In this document: one piece after another, positions 13,000 through 27,200 of the stretch
Layout of the letters: every line of letters begins with the position of its first letter
How positions within the stretch are numbered: position 1 is the stretch's first letter
NCBI GenBank assembly: GCA_013398615.1
Contig: VZSR01002340.1
Location: 11,613,506 to 11,677,505, forward strand
Source: Brachypodius melanocephalos
Taxonomy: Eukaryota > Chordata > Aves > Passeriformes > Pycnonotidae
DNA length: 64,000 nucleotides
Reading direction: 5' to 3'
Program-made: the position numbers and the translations under genes
The notes under the pieces: model-generated
The model's input: the letters and a program-made list of their open reading frames with translations, nothing else
What the model was told of the DNA's origin: nothing
Databases searched by the model: none

Positions 13000-14962
13000 G
13001 TCACACTGAATTCACCATCCCTGCCTGCTTCAGAAGGCGACCAAAGAATGGGCTTAAGCTCTTGTTCCACTCCTCAATCAACATCTTTTTTGCATGTTCA
13101 CACGTGGTACTTGGGTAAATTAAAAAAAAAAGGAATCTTCCCAGTTAAAATGAAGTGACGGCATTTGGTTTTTCCTCAATGTCTGCATTCTAACCTCACT
13201 CCCACTTTGCAACAAAAACCTTGCTCATTACCAAGAACTGTTTTAGAAGCAGCAGTGTATGAAGACAGAAAAGCTGAATTCTCAAAATAGCGTTTTTGCA
13301 AGAGGAAGGAACACATTAATAGCGTGAAAGTCTGGCTGTCTGATCAGATCACGGCGTTCAGATTTTATCTTCATTGATCATTTTTCAACTTCACTCAACA
13401 CTTTGGATACTGGAAAAGGGCTGTGAAACAGGGACTTTTCTGAATGCCTTAATACCACAAACTGTATCTGGTCAGTCTGTCTGCTCTCCATGTGTGCCTG
13501 GCTTCACAGCAAATAAATGCCAGAAATAGCATTCCTACAGGATTTCCAGTTCAAAAGCCACAAGAATGCTCTTTCTCATGGTATGGCACCGAGCAATAAA
13601 ATGGTGTCATCTGGAAAATTACAGTCTTGGAAACAAATGTTTTTCCCTCTTGACTGACTTAAATCATCTAAAAATAGATGGGTTGTCATATAATTTTTAT
13701 ATTTGCCAGGGGAGCCCCTCATTTCATCTCGTGACAGTACAAGACATGTATCCCGTAACAAGACAGACAGATCTTCCTAGGGAATCCCCCAGGAATATTT
13801 TTTTTCCTCTAACTGTGCAAACTCCTCAGAAATAAAACCTGAAAGCAATTCATCAAAGATTGAGAACCCATTCAGGGTCGCTCCAAGCAAGGATTTTAGG
13901 GAGTATTTGTCAAGCACAAATTTAGGGGGATAAGGAAGGAAGCATCACGGACCAAACTCCTCTCCAACTTCTCTTCTTTCTGCTTTCCTAAGTAAGGCTT
14001 CTTAAAAAACTGACTCCATATAGAAACAGGTTATCACATCGTGGCTGAGAGAAACATCATCTTAATCCATCTCCCAATCCATGCAGCCGAGCCACTGGGG
14101 AATGGTGTTTTTCTGTTGACTTCAGAGAACGGGAAAACCTTGCACCTGAGAAGTCACAGCACAATTTAACACAAGGAACCAAGGCTTTCCAACTTGTCAA
14201 GGAAGAATCCTTTTGGTTTTAACTAAGATAACAGCTCAACAGGGATCATGTATTGGTTAAGGAAGGTCACCAAGCTACCAAATCTACTGGTATTGTTCTT
14301 CCCTTTCTATTATTCCTGGCTTCCCTCCTCAGATTTCCCATAAAGCAGCTTCCCAACTCTTTTGTCAACATGTGAAGCCAGTGTAAACACAGATGTTTGT
14401 GAAACCTGCTCTTCTAAAATCCACTGCTCATTGGTTAGCAACAGTTCCCATCTCCATGTACTTGCTGCTTTTTGCAGAAACTCAAAGAAAAAGAGTGGTC
14501 CCCATTTTGAGAGTGTTTTACTCTGATTATTTCAGATAATTTTTTAACAATCAGCACAAAAGCTTAAAGAATGGGCTACTTCTTTACAAGTCCAGCTCTT
14601 TATTTCCATGTGAGAGGGTTCATGCTTTCACTATTTAGAGTTCAAGGGTTCAGGCCAAGCTGATGGTCTGAAGCTGTGCAGACACAGGAACCCTGGCAGT
14701 CTCTTGAATATTACATTTACAATTCTATATATAATCTATATCACATCAAGGATGAAAGACTTCTTATAAGCAAAGTAAGCAATAAATTGTAATGTCTGAA
14801 AGTGTCTTTGCAGTTTTCAGTGACTCACTTCTGAGAAATGTTAATGATGGAGAAAAGAACAAGTTTACAGGTAGGGAGTAGAATGTCAATTATCATCAGT
14901 GGTGTGCTAAATTTCAGGTAATAAAGTGCACTGCAACAATTAAAAAGACATTTATCCACATC

Positions 14963-15288
14963 TACCTGACAGGAGGGTGCAACCAGCTGGGGTCAGGCTC
15001 TGCTCCCAGGGAACAAGGGACAGGACAAGAGGAAACAGCCTCAAGCTGTGCCTGCCAGGGGAGGTTCAGGTTGGACATCAGGAGGAATTTCCTCATGGAA
15101 AGGGTGCTCAGGCATTGGAAGGGGCTGCCCAGGGAGGTTTGGAGTCCCCATCCCTGGAGGTGTCCAAGGAAAGACTGGACGTGGCACTCAGTGCTCTGGG
15201 CTGGGTGACAAGGTGGGGATTGGGGACAGGTTGGACTTGATGGCCTTGGAGGTATTTTCCAACCTCAGAGATTCTGTGATTCTGTGAA
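14963..15288 (+). mobile_element. CR1 LINE fragment, 3' end, 5'-truncated
   Basis: About 326 bp of typical CR1 3' sequence: GACAGGAGGGTGCAACCAGC, GGAGGTTCAGGTTGGACATC, GGGCTGCCCAGGGAGG, GGTTGGACTTGATGGCCTTG, ending in the CR1 hallmark ATTCTGTGATTCTGTGA. The copy is well preserved, suggesting a relatively young insertion. It has no coding capacity; short open frames in it are incidental. Confidence 0.95.
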
Positions 15289-18098
15289 TTAAAGGCTGAA
15301 TTGTTTCTACTTTGGTGACAATCCTGTAATTACTTCTTTCCACTCTACTAAAGTAATATATGCAAGCAAAACTCCAATGCACCTTAGAAGCCCTTTAGCC
15401 TTCCTTTTCTGTTTGCTGTTTGCTTTGTTGGCACCTGCCTGTCTCTACTAGCTAGCAATGCCCTACATTACAAATTGCCCTATTAACTCTAGAAACAAAA
15501 GGCATATTAAAAAATAATTTTTCTAAGCGGGAAAACCTGCCCTTCCTCAGAGCAAAAGTCCTTTGCTGAAAGCACTTCCTTGCCCAGCCCAAATAATTAA
15601 CATGTCTTGGACTGAAACACCTCTGTTTGGCACCCAGAGAAGAGATTTGCATGCAAGATTTCTTGCACATACTTTTGTTCAACAGCTGTATACAAGATCA
15701 GCCAGGACAGGCACATGGCATGCTTTCACATGAAATGCACATGTGAACCATAAGCCTGCTAGAGATTCCCAGAACCACAACATTTCACTTGTCATTTTAC
15801 TTGGCCTCCTTCCTACCCCAGCTTCAGAGCCTCGCAGGCATCTTACATCTTGGTTTTGGGCATTTGGTCACCCACATTCACAGCAACCCTGCAACCATAT
15901 TTTGACCATATATAATTATTTTTCTTTGTCTTTCCTTATGGTTTTGAAAAATTGTCTGGCATCTATGAGCAGCAGACATACCCTTTTCTTACAGGTGACA
16001 GCAAAATGATGGGCAATGACGGTTCCAACAGAGGAAGAATTTCCCCAAAATCTGTATGGAAAGAGAGGCCTGATAACTAGATTTTGAACTGTAATTAAGC
16101 ACTTGAATGAGCAGGCAGACACCAACCAGGATTTTAAATCAGTAGATTTTTAATAATCTAAATGCTTTTTAAAAATCCAATTCCCTTTGAGCAATGGAAG
16201 ATCTCACTAAATAAGCCTAAAGGCTTGGTTACTTTCTATTTTCTGTTTGACTGGGATCCTTCTCTGAAGCCCATCTGTGACTGTGCCTTGGGGCATGTCC
16301 ATTCCTTTGGGAAAGGGCAACCAAGAAAGGAGCAAAAAGGGTGTTGCTTAAACCTCGTGAAGGTCAAAGCACTTTCACCCCAGCTCCCCACCCTCCCAAC
16401 CCAAAACTCAAGAGTGCTTGTTGTGGGGAGCAGCACTCTTTGCAAAAGCAGAACCAATATCTCAGCCTCTCAGAACAGGAAAGCTTTGGGGTAGAGCAGT
16501 AGGAATGATGGAAAAATAAGAGAAAATGAGACATTCCCTGCTCCTTCACCTACAGCAGGGCCTTGAGCCCAGCTCCAGCTTACAAACATGAAACCACACA
16601 CAGAGGTTCATTGCCAGGTCCCACCTCATCCTTGAGCTCCTGCGAGGTCACCTCCTTCTTTTCTCCCTTCCAGTCCCTGTGGCACAAGGACTCACTGTTC
16701 CCTCAGGAATAAAGCAGTGCCAGGATTGGTAATAAATCGATGGGAAGATGAAGCTCCCAGCTCTGACCGGCAACGTTTGTGTCTCCCAGGCGGCAAAAAG
16801 GAAGGAATTGTGAGAAGGAATTTTCTTCCCCAGGAGGAAATATCTGCAGCACAGTAAACACGTCAGGGGGATCAGCACCACAAAAGCTGTGTCCAGGTGG
16901 GCCTCAAAGTGGATGATCACCCTTGCTAGGGGCCCTTCCATGAAGATCAAGTTTCAGCTGGGAATTTTCTGGTCGAAGTACGGAAATATCTCAGATGCAG
17001 ACGCTGCATCGTGCCATCACAGAGCAAAATTGTGCTGGCTGGAATTTGGGAGGATTTCTGGGAGAGCCACACACAGAATTTCTCCCACTTGCAAACAGCT
17101 TTCTCCTAACAAATATTAACCTGAGGCCTTCCTGCAGGGAAATAAAAGGAGCAAGGGGGAACTCCAGAAGGGAATTGCTGTTGTCCATGCAAGTGCCTGA
17201 GCTTGTAGCTTTATTTTTATTCCAGATGCACCAAACACAAGCCTTGGAGCACTGAACTGCCCCTTCATTTCCTAACACAGGTTACCTTGACCATCACAAC
17301 ACACTGTGACAGCCCTGAGGGTGCTCAAGACATCACTGTTACTTGCAAGAAAATACATCCAAAAAGTATTTTAATAGTTGGGGGGTTTGCACATGCTTCC
17401 CAAGAAAGGCTGCAGGCTGCATTGTTGATTCTGTACAAACTCAGTGTTTGTAATCAATATTGCCACTTCAGAAATTGTTTGAGAGCAGGGCCTGGTCTCC
17501 CTAATCATAAGAAACTGCTGGGTTGGTGTAATTTTGCCTTCATGCAGGCATTGTTGTTCAATAATTTAGTGTTTGCTCCCAAATTTAAGCTTAAACATAT
17601 ATTCAGCTCATGTCAATTCGCATCCTGCCAATGTGAAAAACCATGCACTCTAGGAAAAATAGCAGAAGGAAAGAGCATTAAGCAGTAGGAAGAATACAGT
17701 ACCAAAATAAGTGTTTTGCTCATTACACTGTGTTTTTGTCCATGATACTGAAAAATAGAAACAGCAAAATGCAGTTTGTTACACTTTCAAGCTTTCTGTA
17801 CAATTAGTCTCCTGCAGGAGAGGTTTATTAGCGAAGAAATGGCTTCATTTATTAATGAAGAAAGAGTTTCAGGGCATTTTCAGAAATCCAGAATTATGTT
17901 TAACCAGTCTTGAAGTTGTCTGGCTAAAGAATCTGAATTTATTATTTAATATGAATCAGTAGCTTAAGGTTTTGCAAATTTTAACTAATGAATAACTTGC
18001 TATGGACAGATCAAAATCCATTTTTCAGTGATCACAGTGTAAGATTTCATATAATTTAGTGGGACCAACACTAGACCCTGAGGACCACATTCAGGAGG
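15289..18098. other. Intergenic, no gene supported
   Basis: AT-rich single-copy-looking DNA. Overlapping open frames of up to 133 codons at 16.1-17.7 kb are not recognisable proteins. No repeat of note. Confidence 0.65.
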
Positions 18099-18550
18099 TC
18101 ATAGACACATAGAACTCTTTACATTAGAGAAGACCACTTTGTCACCACTAAACCATGTCCCCAGCTGCCACATTTAAATCCTTCCAGGGGTGGTGACCCA
18201 ACTGTTTCCTTGGGCAGCCTGTTCTGATGCTTGACAACATTTACTGTGAAGAAATTTTTCCTAATATCCAACCTAAACCTCCCCTAATGCAACTGGAGTA
18301 CATTTCCTCTTGTCCTGTCACTTGTTCCCTGGGAGCAGAGCCCAAGGCTCCCAGCTGCCTCCTCCTGTCAAGGAGTTTTACAGAGTCAGAAGGTTCACCT
18401 GAGCCTCCTTTTCTCCAGGTTAAAAAAACCCAATTCCCTCAGGCTGTAAGACCTGTCTCCTTCCCCAGCTCTGTTCCCTTCTCTGGACATGCTCTAGCAC
18501 CTCAGTGTCTTTTGGACAGAGAGGAGCCCAAAATGGAACTCTTCAGTCAG
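18099..18550 (-). mobile_element. CR1 LINE fragment, reverse orientation
   Basis: Read on the plus strand this is the complement of a CR1 3' region: TCATAGACACATAGAACTC, CTTCCAGGGGTGGTGACCC, GGGCAGCCTGTTCTGATGC, CCTCCTTTTCTCCAGG and CTCTGGACATGCTC, in the expected reversed order. About 450 bp, diverged, with the left boundary uncertain by 10-40 bp. It covers an incidental 129-codon open frame. Confidence 0.9.
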
Positions 18551-21500
18551 TCCCTGTTCTTATTCAGTGGATTCCTCCAAGCACCTCTGAAGGCTCTGAG
18601 GATCCTTAGAGGCTGAAGAACATCAATAATGGAGATCCTGGAAAACAGCTGGTAGGGAAAACTGGGTGCTGGCACTGTGGGAATCATGCTGCCTGACCAT
18701 GGTTGGCCAGCTGGTTTTGCCTGCACAGTTTGCAGACTGACAGTGCTTGACAGAAAGAAACACTTTGGACAGAAGGGGATTTTTTTTCAGGTTTTTTCTT
18801 TCAAGTGTCAAGGATCTCTGTTTTGGAACTGGAGTTCCAGAGTTGTAGACCTGCCCTTCCAGGTGCATGGATTGTCAGTGGCTTCTTCACAGTCACAGAA
18901 AACTTAATAATTTTCATAACTAAAGAGACCTGGGCACTCCCACCCTAAGTGGAACATCACTGACCACTCAAATGCTTCCTGAATGTTTGCAATAGGCAAT
19001 TTTTAAATTAAGAGTTCTCATAATTGCTTTTCATACATAATTGGATGCTTTCTTCTGTATATCTAATACAGATCTTTGAATTGAAAGAAAATGGGAACAA
19101 AGACAGACCAGGGAGGTTTTTAAAAGTAGGAAGCACAAAATGTAAACAAAATTTACATTGCTGGGAAAAGGGACAATTCTCTTAAGAAGTGCGGTGGAGA
19201 CATTCACTGTTGGTCTCAGAACTGAGCTGGCTAAACTTCAAAAAGCAAAAGAGACTCCAAATCTGGTAAAGCAACTCCTCATCCTGCCTTCCCTCAACAA
19301 AATGCCCCCCTGAATTCAGAGGAATTTTCCAAAGGAAGGAGCAAAGGAAGAGAAAGTTTGCCAGAGGTTACATAGGGAATTTGCTGCAGAGCCAGGAATG
19401 GAGTGAGCTGCTTGCTAAGGAGTTAGATGCAGGTCCCATCCTTAGACCACAGCAATCCCCACATTTAGCTAGACCAAGAGAAAAGCCGGTCAAACAACAT
19501 CCATCTCCTCAGTCCCCTAAAGGCGCTGAGCCTTCCAGGTGAAAAGCACGACGTGCTCAAAGCCCTGCTTGCCATGGCTTTGGGGATGGAGCTGGGCAGG
19601 GTTTCTGCCCCAGCTGAGGACTGGGAACACAGCACACGGGTGTTTCAGCTGCCTGGTGCCCCACTGAGGGGCTTCTGTGTGACCCAGACCCCTTCTTGCT
19701 GTGTGACCCAGACCCCTGCCCCACACCCGTGGTGGAAACCACAGCCTGACACCCTCAGCCCCACCCTGGCCTCCTGCTCCCCACTGCCCTGTGCCACTGA
19801 GTATTTAGGGCCAGCCAAGGTTAGGGAGAGGGGTTTGTGTGGAGTTCAGGGCTTTGTGAAGAGCAGTGATCTGAACCTAAAAAGTTCAAGCCCATGTCTG
19901 CTGCTGTGGTGGAGCCCTGCAGCTGTGGAGCCCTGAACCCAAGCCACCAATTTGGAACTCAACCAAGTCAGTGACAGCAATAGAAAAGGGGTTAAAAAGA
20001 GCTAAGCTCTTCCAAACCTGTATGTAACCTTAAACCAAATATTAACAGAAAAAAAAAAAAAACCCTGGCATTTAAGTTGGCGCTCAACTCTAGTTAATGA
20101 GGAGTTCAGATTTCCATTCTAACCCTCTTTTTCTGTTGCTTGTAATTTTCTCAAATAAACTCCGTTTTGGGCTGAAATTTTCCGTGCTTGAGATTTTTTT
20201 TGGAAAGGTCGTACAAAATCAGTTAAACAGTTTATTTATGTTAGCACTGAAAACAAAAAAAGGCACACAAAAATATTTCCATGTGCGTTCTGATCAGATA
20301 TTTTCTGCTCAATGAACTCAAAATCAGCCACAGAAAGGAATTTCCAAATTTTGCTTGTGTTTATCCACAAGAAGTTTAGGGGAAAACCCAACAACAAACA
20401 AACACAGAAGCGTGAAGGCAAACCTGAACATTGACAAACTGAGCCTTTAAAGTCTTTTGAATTTCAGTTTCAGAATGTTGTGCAAGTACTTTCTGTCTTT
20501 CAAGAAATAGTGGGAAGATTTATAAATATTGGAGTGACACCATCATACCCTGTTATGGGTAAATCATGGGCTACACATTGGGTTTGATCACTTTGAGTTA
20601 ATTCCACCTGAGGTTGTGCCAACCAGCCTTGTGGACACAGAGAAGCTGAACTCCACTTGTCACAGCTGTGCTTTGGCTGCACCAGTTGTCTTGTAGGCCC
20701 ATAAAGCCAATTTTAATTGCCAGGGATTCCAAGGGGAAAAGATAAATTCCAGTGGTGTGAGTTTTTGGGGGGGGCTGTGCTCAGAAGCAGCAAGACTTCC
20801 CCTGTGTCAGTAATTCATCCTCGAAGATTGCACACAAAATCAGTGTGTGCACATTGCAGTGTGGTCCTTTGGTGGAAAGTAAGTCAATTTTTTTGTCCAA
20901 TTAATCAAGATACCTAAACACGTGCATAACTATATATATAATTACAGGTATGTACATGTCTATACATATAAAAAGTATATCTGCTAATTGACTAAACATG
21001 CCTCATGGACAGTAGTGTTTTCTTGCTGACACGAGGTCAAGAAAAAGATGCCAAAACAGAATTTAGCAGAGATTTTGATATGGTAAAAAACACAGGACAC
21101 TAACTATGCAAAACACTTCGAATATGTGTGACATTTCTTAACACAGACAACTAACCAAAGCAAGATAAATCAATTTCCCTGCTGGCAATCTGTAATATCC
21201 TTTGTTTTATTCACCACTAAAAATGTTATTAATGGCTGGGTATGTTCAGCATGCTTATGAAAAATGTATTTCAATCCCTCTGATGAACGATCTCTCCATA
21301 GACAAAATAGCTTATTTCCACTGAGAAATCTTGCTAGTTGGTAACAACAACAAAAAAAGGACAGAAGAATGAGAAAGAAAGAGAAAAGAGGTCATTAGTT
21401 GCAAACTCCAGCGGTCAGGAAGAGTTCACTTCCTTTGTATTGCACTTTCTTGCTGCAGGCCTCTCATTTCTGGGAGAAAAAAAAATCACAAACATTATTC

Positions 21501-23739
21501 TCATGAATGAAAATCCCGCACTCCCTCGTAGATTAGTTTGTGTGAAGCTCCTCTTTTTCTCTCATCTGATTGAAGCCTCATTTCACCAGTGAGAATGCTG
21601 AGCAAAAATACCACCCTGGACATAACTGATGGCTGAAGTTACTGGGTCACAGTTCCACAGAGCACATCGGTGGCAGGATTTCTGCTCTCCAATCTCACAG
21701 CATTGGCACTAGTTCAGCTACATATTTGAGCACATAGAAAGCACAGGCACAGGCATTTTTCCTCCACTTTTCTGCTCACGCTGATCTGCTGTTGTTTTTA
21801 ACCAGAAGTCTTTATTTCAGTTTGTCTCTGAGCAGTTTGGAAGCAAACAACAGGGAATGGTGCTGCCTTCGGGTAACCTGCATTCACAGAACAAGTAAGA
21901 AAATTCTGTTTAGCAAGGTCTGATGAGAGGTAAACGTGTTAACTCAAAACACAAAAAAGCTACTATTAAAAAAAAATCCATATCAACGTATTTTGCTGCC
22001 TTCAGAGAGAATTAAAAAAAAAAAAAAAAGTGAGAGAGAAAAAACCAGGCAGACTGTCTGAACCACAGACTCCCTTCAGTCTCTGAAGCCCACAGACACA
22101 CAGTTTGTACAAATATATGATCTTATCCACAGACACACAGATACTCCCCCCCTTCCCCTCTTCCTCTGCTGCCATCCTTACTCACAAGGGTGGTATGTAG
22201 GCTGTGCATGGTGAGTACAGACACTATAGCCTGTCTTGGCTCTCACAGCACCCAGCGCTGGCACAGACACACAGGAGGATGTGCACTGCCCTCCCCGAGC
22301 CAAGATGGGAATAACACAGTCAGAGGAAGCAAAAAACCACCCCACTCTCCTGTATTAGTACTACTTGACACTTCCAATGGGACAGCAAATCCAGGAAACT
22401 TGAAAAGCTTTCTCCAAACACAAGGAGTATTTCATGTCACTCGTGTTTCCTTGATAAGCACCCCTGTCCAGGCAGGAAAGCTGAGGAGCATGGAAGTCAG
22501 GGGAACTGAGTTCCCTCTGAGTTCTGGGATAGAAGATCAGACCCCTAATTCTTCATCCATTCATTCTCAGCCCTGCAAGGCAACCTCCCAGCACAATTTA
22601 AAGCGGACCTGGAGCAGTGAGGAGCCCTGTGGTTACCCCAGAGTCACAGCACACCCTGACAGGTGGCAAATGCCACAGGCAGCTGCAGGAGCAGTGAGTG
22701 GGAGGGCACAGGAATTTTGCCAATGTCCTGGCCAGTTCCAGATCCACAAAGCTTCCTTTATTCCACAGTTCCTCCCACTCTGTACCAGCTCCTAGCATGG
22801 GCTAGAATTGGAAGAGGAAATGCCTCTTAAAGGGTTGGGAGACACTCATGGGATCAGGGATGGGAAGGAACGCAGGGGAAGAAGCACAGGGCTCAACTCT
22901 GCCCATCTCAGCTGCTCAGCCTCCTGACAGCTCACCATCTCTGTACTCTGCTCTCTCCCCTCAGCCTGCACTGGAAGCACCAGCTCCTATTCATTCCTCT
23001 TTCTTCTCTCATGTCCTCAGATAAGTCTTAACTTGGCAGAAGATGTGGCATTTTTGGTATCTAGGAGAAATACAGAAGACTGAAAAAGTTGAATATTAGC
23101 AACAGCACCAAGACACTTATAAAATGGCATCTTCTCCCAAGAAATTATGAACAATTTTTTTCCTCTTGATCACTTTTATTCTGTATTACAATTTACAGGT
23201 TGTAAAATAGAGCAATATATCTAAATGGATGTTTTAAATCCTTTATTGATCCACTTCAGTTGATATAAGCTACTCCTTTACTTCACCTCCTTTCCTGCCA
23301 AAGATTCTCCACGTTGCAGCTTGAACCAGAGGTGGGAGAGGTGAAACTGCCAGCTCAGCACTCAGTGCCATGGCAAGAGCAGTGTGCTGGGAGCCGGGAA
23401 TGCACTGGAGGAGCAGGAGCTCAGCTGGGAGAGGGACACTGCTTTTCAGAGTGGACAATGGCCTCGTGTTAATCTGCACAATATTGAAAATCAATTCATT
23501 TCAGCAGGTAGCACTGAGCTACGAGAAGTCACTCTGCTTTTGGCAGGGGAAAGCCTTTTCCCCCTCCCATCCTTTCTAGGGACACACATCCCAGAGTGGG
23601 GTGGTGGTGTTATCAAAACGCCTTTACAGCTGGTGATGTGCAAATCACTTTATTCTGGAGATGAGGAATGGGTGCCACACTCTAAGTGCAGGGCTGATCC
23701 ATGCTGGAGCAGGTGCAGCCGGTGGGCCTGTTACTGGGG
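18551..23739. other. Intergenic, no gene supported
   Basis: Holds a GC-rich patch at 19.55-19.95 kb with the 24-bp duplication, an A-tract at 22014-22029, an (AT)n run near 20930-20941, and a 201-codon open frame at 22190-22795 that starts with GTG and has no recognisable domain. Confidence 0.65.
19675..19722 (+). repeat. Tandem duplication, 24-bp unit, two copies
   Basis: CTGTGTGACCCAGACCCC occurs at 19675 and 19699, inside a GC-rich stretch with an incidental open frame. Confidence 0.88.
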
Positions 23740-24238
23740 TTAGACCTCAGATCCTGTGTCCAGCTCTGGGTCTGTCCCTACAAGATGGACATAGAGGGGC
23801 TGGAATGTGTCCAGAGAATGCAATGGAGCTGGGGAAGGGGATGGAGCACGAATCTGATGAGGAGGAGCACCTGAGGGAGCTGTGGGGACTCAGCCTGGAG
23901 AAAAGGAGGCTCAGGAGGGACCTTGTGGCTCCGCACAACTCCCTGACAGGAGGGGATAGCTGGGGGATGTCAGCCTCTGCTCTCAAGGGAACAAAGGCAG
24001 GATGAGAGGAAATAGCCTCAACTTGTGCCAGGGGAAGTTTAGTTTGGATCTTGGGAAATCTTTTTTCACTCAACAGGTAGTCAAACAGGCTGCCCAGGGT
24101 TGTGGTGGAATCACCCTCCCTGGAAGACTTCAAAACACCAAATGTGGCACCTGGGGGCATGGTTTAGCACTGAACACGGTTTAGTGGGTGGATGATGCTA
24201 AAAGTCTTTTCCAACCCAAATGATTCCATGATTCTGTG
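23740..24238 (+). mobile_element. CR1 LINE fragment, 3' region, about 500 bp
   Basis: Recognised by TGTGTCCAGCTCTGGGTCTG, GGAATGTGTCCAGAGAATG, GAGGAGCACCTGAGGGAGCT, GCCTGGAGAAAAGGAGGCTC, then CAGGCTGCCCAGGG and the terminus TTCCAACCC followed by ATTCCATGATTCTGTG. This is the longest CR1 copy in the window. It is 5'-truncated and holds no intact reverse transcriptase. Confidence 0.93.
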
Positions 24239-27200
24239 CTACAACACAATCCCCTTGTATTGTGGTTGTTCCACAGAGAGTCCCCACCCTTGGTGTGACA
24301 TCCAGTCTATCTGAAGGGATGACATCTGTTTGGATGTGAGGCAAGCCATAAACTGAGTATGGAAGCATCAGCTCTTTTCAGCAAAAAAGTAATCTGCTGA
24401 AGTCAGTTTACATTGGTGGGTTTCCTACAGTCCTGTGAAACTAAAACTGAGCAAGCCAGCTATCATCTACAGCTCCAAACATGATAAACACACAGCACGT
24501 GGATGCTGGAATCTGCGAGTGGTTAGTTTGTTAAAGTTAACAAGTGCACAAGATGTGAAGTTAAGCACATTTCCAGGTGTCTGCAGGGCCAGGATCAAGC
24601 TGCTGTACTGCAGCCAAAGCTGAGGGGTCACTGTGGGCCACAAAAGAGCTACTGAGATCCACCAACAATAGAGAGATACCCTGATACTTGGGGATTCTCA
24701 TCAAAGCCAGTGCTCAGATGCCATCAGATGCTGATTTAGCCAAGAAGAGCCCTGACACTGGGACAGGGCCCACACGGAAGAATGTCTATTAAGTAGATGT
24801 TGCTTTTAATTGGTTGAGGGACGGAAAGTTATGGTGTCACAGAAAGCCCCAATGTCCCTTGGTGGCCCTGGTGGTCAATCCCGCATTACAAGAGGTCTGC
24901 CTGCAGGCTCAAGGTCAAAACAGCTCCTAGAAGGGTTCTGAAATTTTCTCGTAAATGCCGCATGTTTAAGTTATGATTAAGTCCTGTTTACCCGTTAATT
25001 GTGCAGTAAATAAAGCCGTGGCAGCGTGTTAATTGGGGCTGAGAGGCTGCCAGGGCTGTCCTGGCTGGGGGCAGGGAGGGAGGCACAGGGGTGTTATCAG
25101 TTGTGCTGACATGTGCCGAGCGCCCGGCAGAGCCAGCACGGGCTCCCCCGCTATGAAAGGGCTGCTGTCTGGAACTCTTGGCTCTCAGTCAAAGCCTTGG
25201 AGCCTGGAGATCAAGAGTTGGTTGGGTTGGTTGTTTTTTGGGTTTTTTTTTTCCTCCTCTCTCTCTCTCTCATTTCTATTAGTTTTTATAGATCCACTTG
25301 CCCGCTCGCAGAGGGGCTCCAGGCTGACTCACAGCAGCAGTGCGTGAGGCTGTGGAGAGGGGGAAAAGAAAGGGTGTAAAGAGACTTGCAGCTCTGCTTC
25401 TATTTACTCTTTTCCCACTATTTCTAACCTCAGCCATCTAACAATACTTGGAACTTAGTCCTAAGATTGGGACGTGAAACTTTCCCACGGTTTGAACCTC
25501 CCTGGATTCAGAAATCTGCACGAGCCATTGCTAAACATTTACCAAAGCTGTCTACTCTCAAGCTCCCAGGATGTTCCTAGGGCACTGAATGGAGATGTAG
25601 GATAAGAGATGGAAGTGACAGATAATTAGGAAATGTGAGGAGGAGAAGGTGATGAAAAAACCATTGGTTGTTCACAGAAACACACTTGCAAAAATGCTTC
25701 CCAGACAGAAAACAGAAATTTAAATATTCTCATGTGTACTCTGTCACATCTACATCCCAAATTTATATCACTCATGCCAGTACCTTTTCTTTGCACCTCT
25801 CTTTCTTCTCCACAGGACACTTCTTCTGAGCTTGTCAGGATCCTAACACATAAAAATGTGATGATCTGTTGCAGCAGTAAGTCAGTCCTGATTCACCAAT
25901 CCAGCCCACAAGCAAATTGCACAATCAAAATCCAAGAAAATTCTCAAAGAAAAAGGAAGAGATGTCAGTGCCGGAGAAATTATTATCTGATGGGGAGAAG
26001 TGGATGGATCTTGAAACAATTCAGTATTTTGTTGCTTGGGGGATTTTTTCTGGAAATGTAGCATTTTCTTAAAAGAAACCACAGGACTTGAGATATTGCA
26101 GTCCTGCAAACACAGCTGCAAGCTACAACCCAGGAAACACAGATCTAGTTCTCATTTCTGATTCATTACATCACTTTCTGCCTGGTGACCCCCCATTTCT
26201 GTCTGCCAGCAATATTTGTTATAATAACAATCAATATTTTATTGTAAGCCTGTTGAAGCATGAATTATCTCTTGCAGAATAAGTACAATGAAGACATTAA
26301 ATCCAGCTATAGCAGGGAGTGATTATTTCACAAGCAGAACACATGGTCTCTGTCAGAAAACACAGCTCATCTAATATTTATTCTCTACTTACATGAAAAT
26401 AATAGATTTACTTTCCCATTTCTCCATCAACAAATTATCATTGTAGACTCATTATTTGCAGAATAATTACAGAGATTCTATCCAGATGATCCTTGAACAA
26501 CAGCGACAAAAAAGTGGATGTCACTTTCTTCAGTATAAAAGCCAGTATAAAAGTTCCTTAGAAAGAGCTTCCAGAAATCTGTGCAATTCACACAAAAATG
26601 CTCCCTTTGCCATTCAGATGGGAACATCCACAGGCATGTGACAGTACCAGCAACACCAGAACAACACTCATTTCCAGTTCATTCCAAGTGGAAATCAATC
26701 AGTGGGAGGTTCAACACCTTGCTGGGTCAAACAGCAAGTCATTGGCATGGACTGAACTAGAACAGAAAATTCTAGGATCCTCTCTTTGTCCTTAATCCAC
26801 TCAGTTCCACTAGCCCAGGAATTCCAAACTGCATGCAAGGCAATTACTTTTACGGGTTTTTTTTCCTTTTTAATCAGCCATAGTAGGGGCATTTTGATCT
26901 CTTTCAAAAAAGAAAAAAAAAAGGCTTGAAAAAAAGGACAATTTATCTTGTTATTGTTTGTCTGTCGAGGATATAATTTCTGGGATACAAATTCCACGGA
27001 CTATTTTGACAGTGCAAATGACTGTAGGACCCGTGCAAAGAACGAAAATCGATTTCTCGTTCCCCAAGGGCATCTCCACACATGGGTGTATTGAATTAAA
27101 AGGTTTGAAGCAAAAGGTCCCTTTCACTTCTTCTTGGTACAACTCCTGTTACTTGAAAGAGAAGTTTTGAAATACCTCACGCTTACATGCAGTTATGCAT

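Larger units (their letters stand above)
9489..14962. other. Intergenic, no gene supported
   Basis: Contains an AT-rich ATTCTAT-like stretch just after the CR1 tail, a polypyrimidine tract at 9616-9650, the 58-bp and 28-bp duplications, the long palindrome and the 11-bp hairpin. Open frames are short (under 100 codons) and unrecognised. Confidence 0.7.

Noticed and set aside
22190..22795. 201-codon open frame in intergenic DNA
   Set aside because: Starts with GTG, low-complexity Ser/Pro/Gln-rich translation, no domain, and no splice or promoter context; likely chance in a GC-richer patch.
23384..24160. Overlapping open frames on both strands
   Set aside because: Mostly inside the CR1 copy at 23740-24238; non-coding 3' CR1 sequence.
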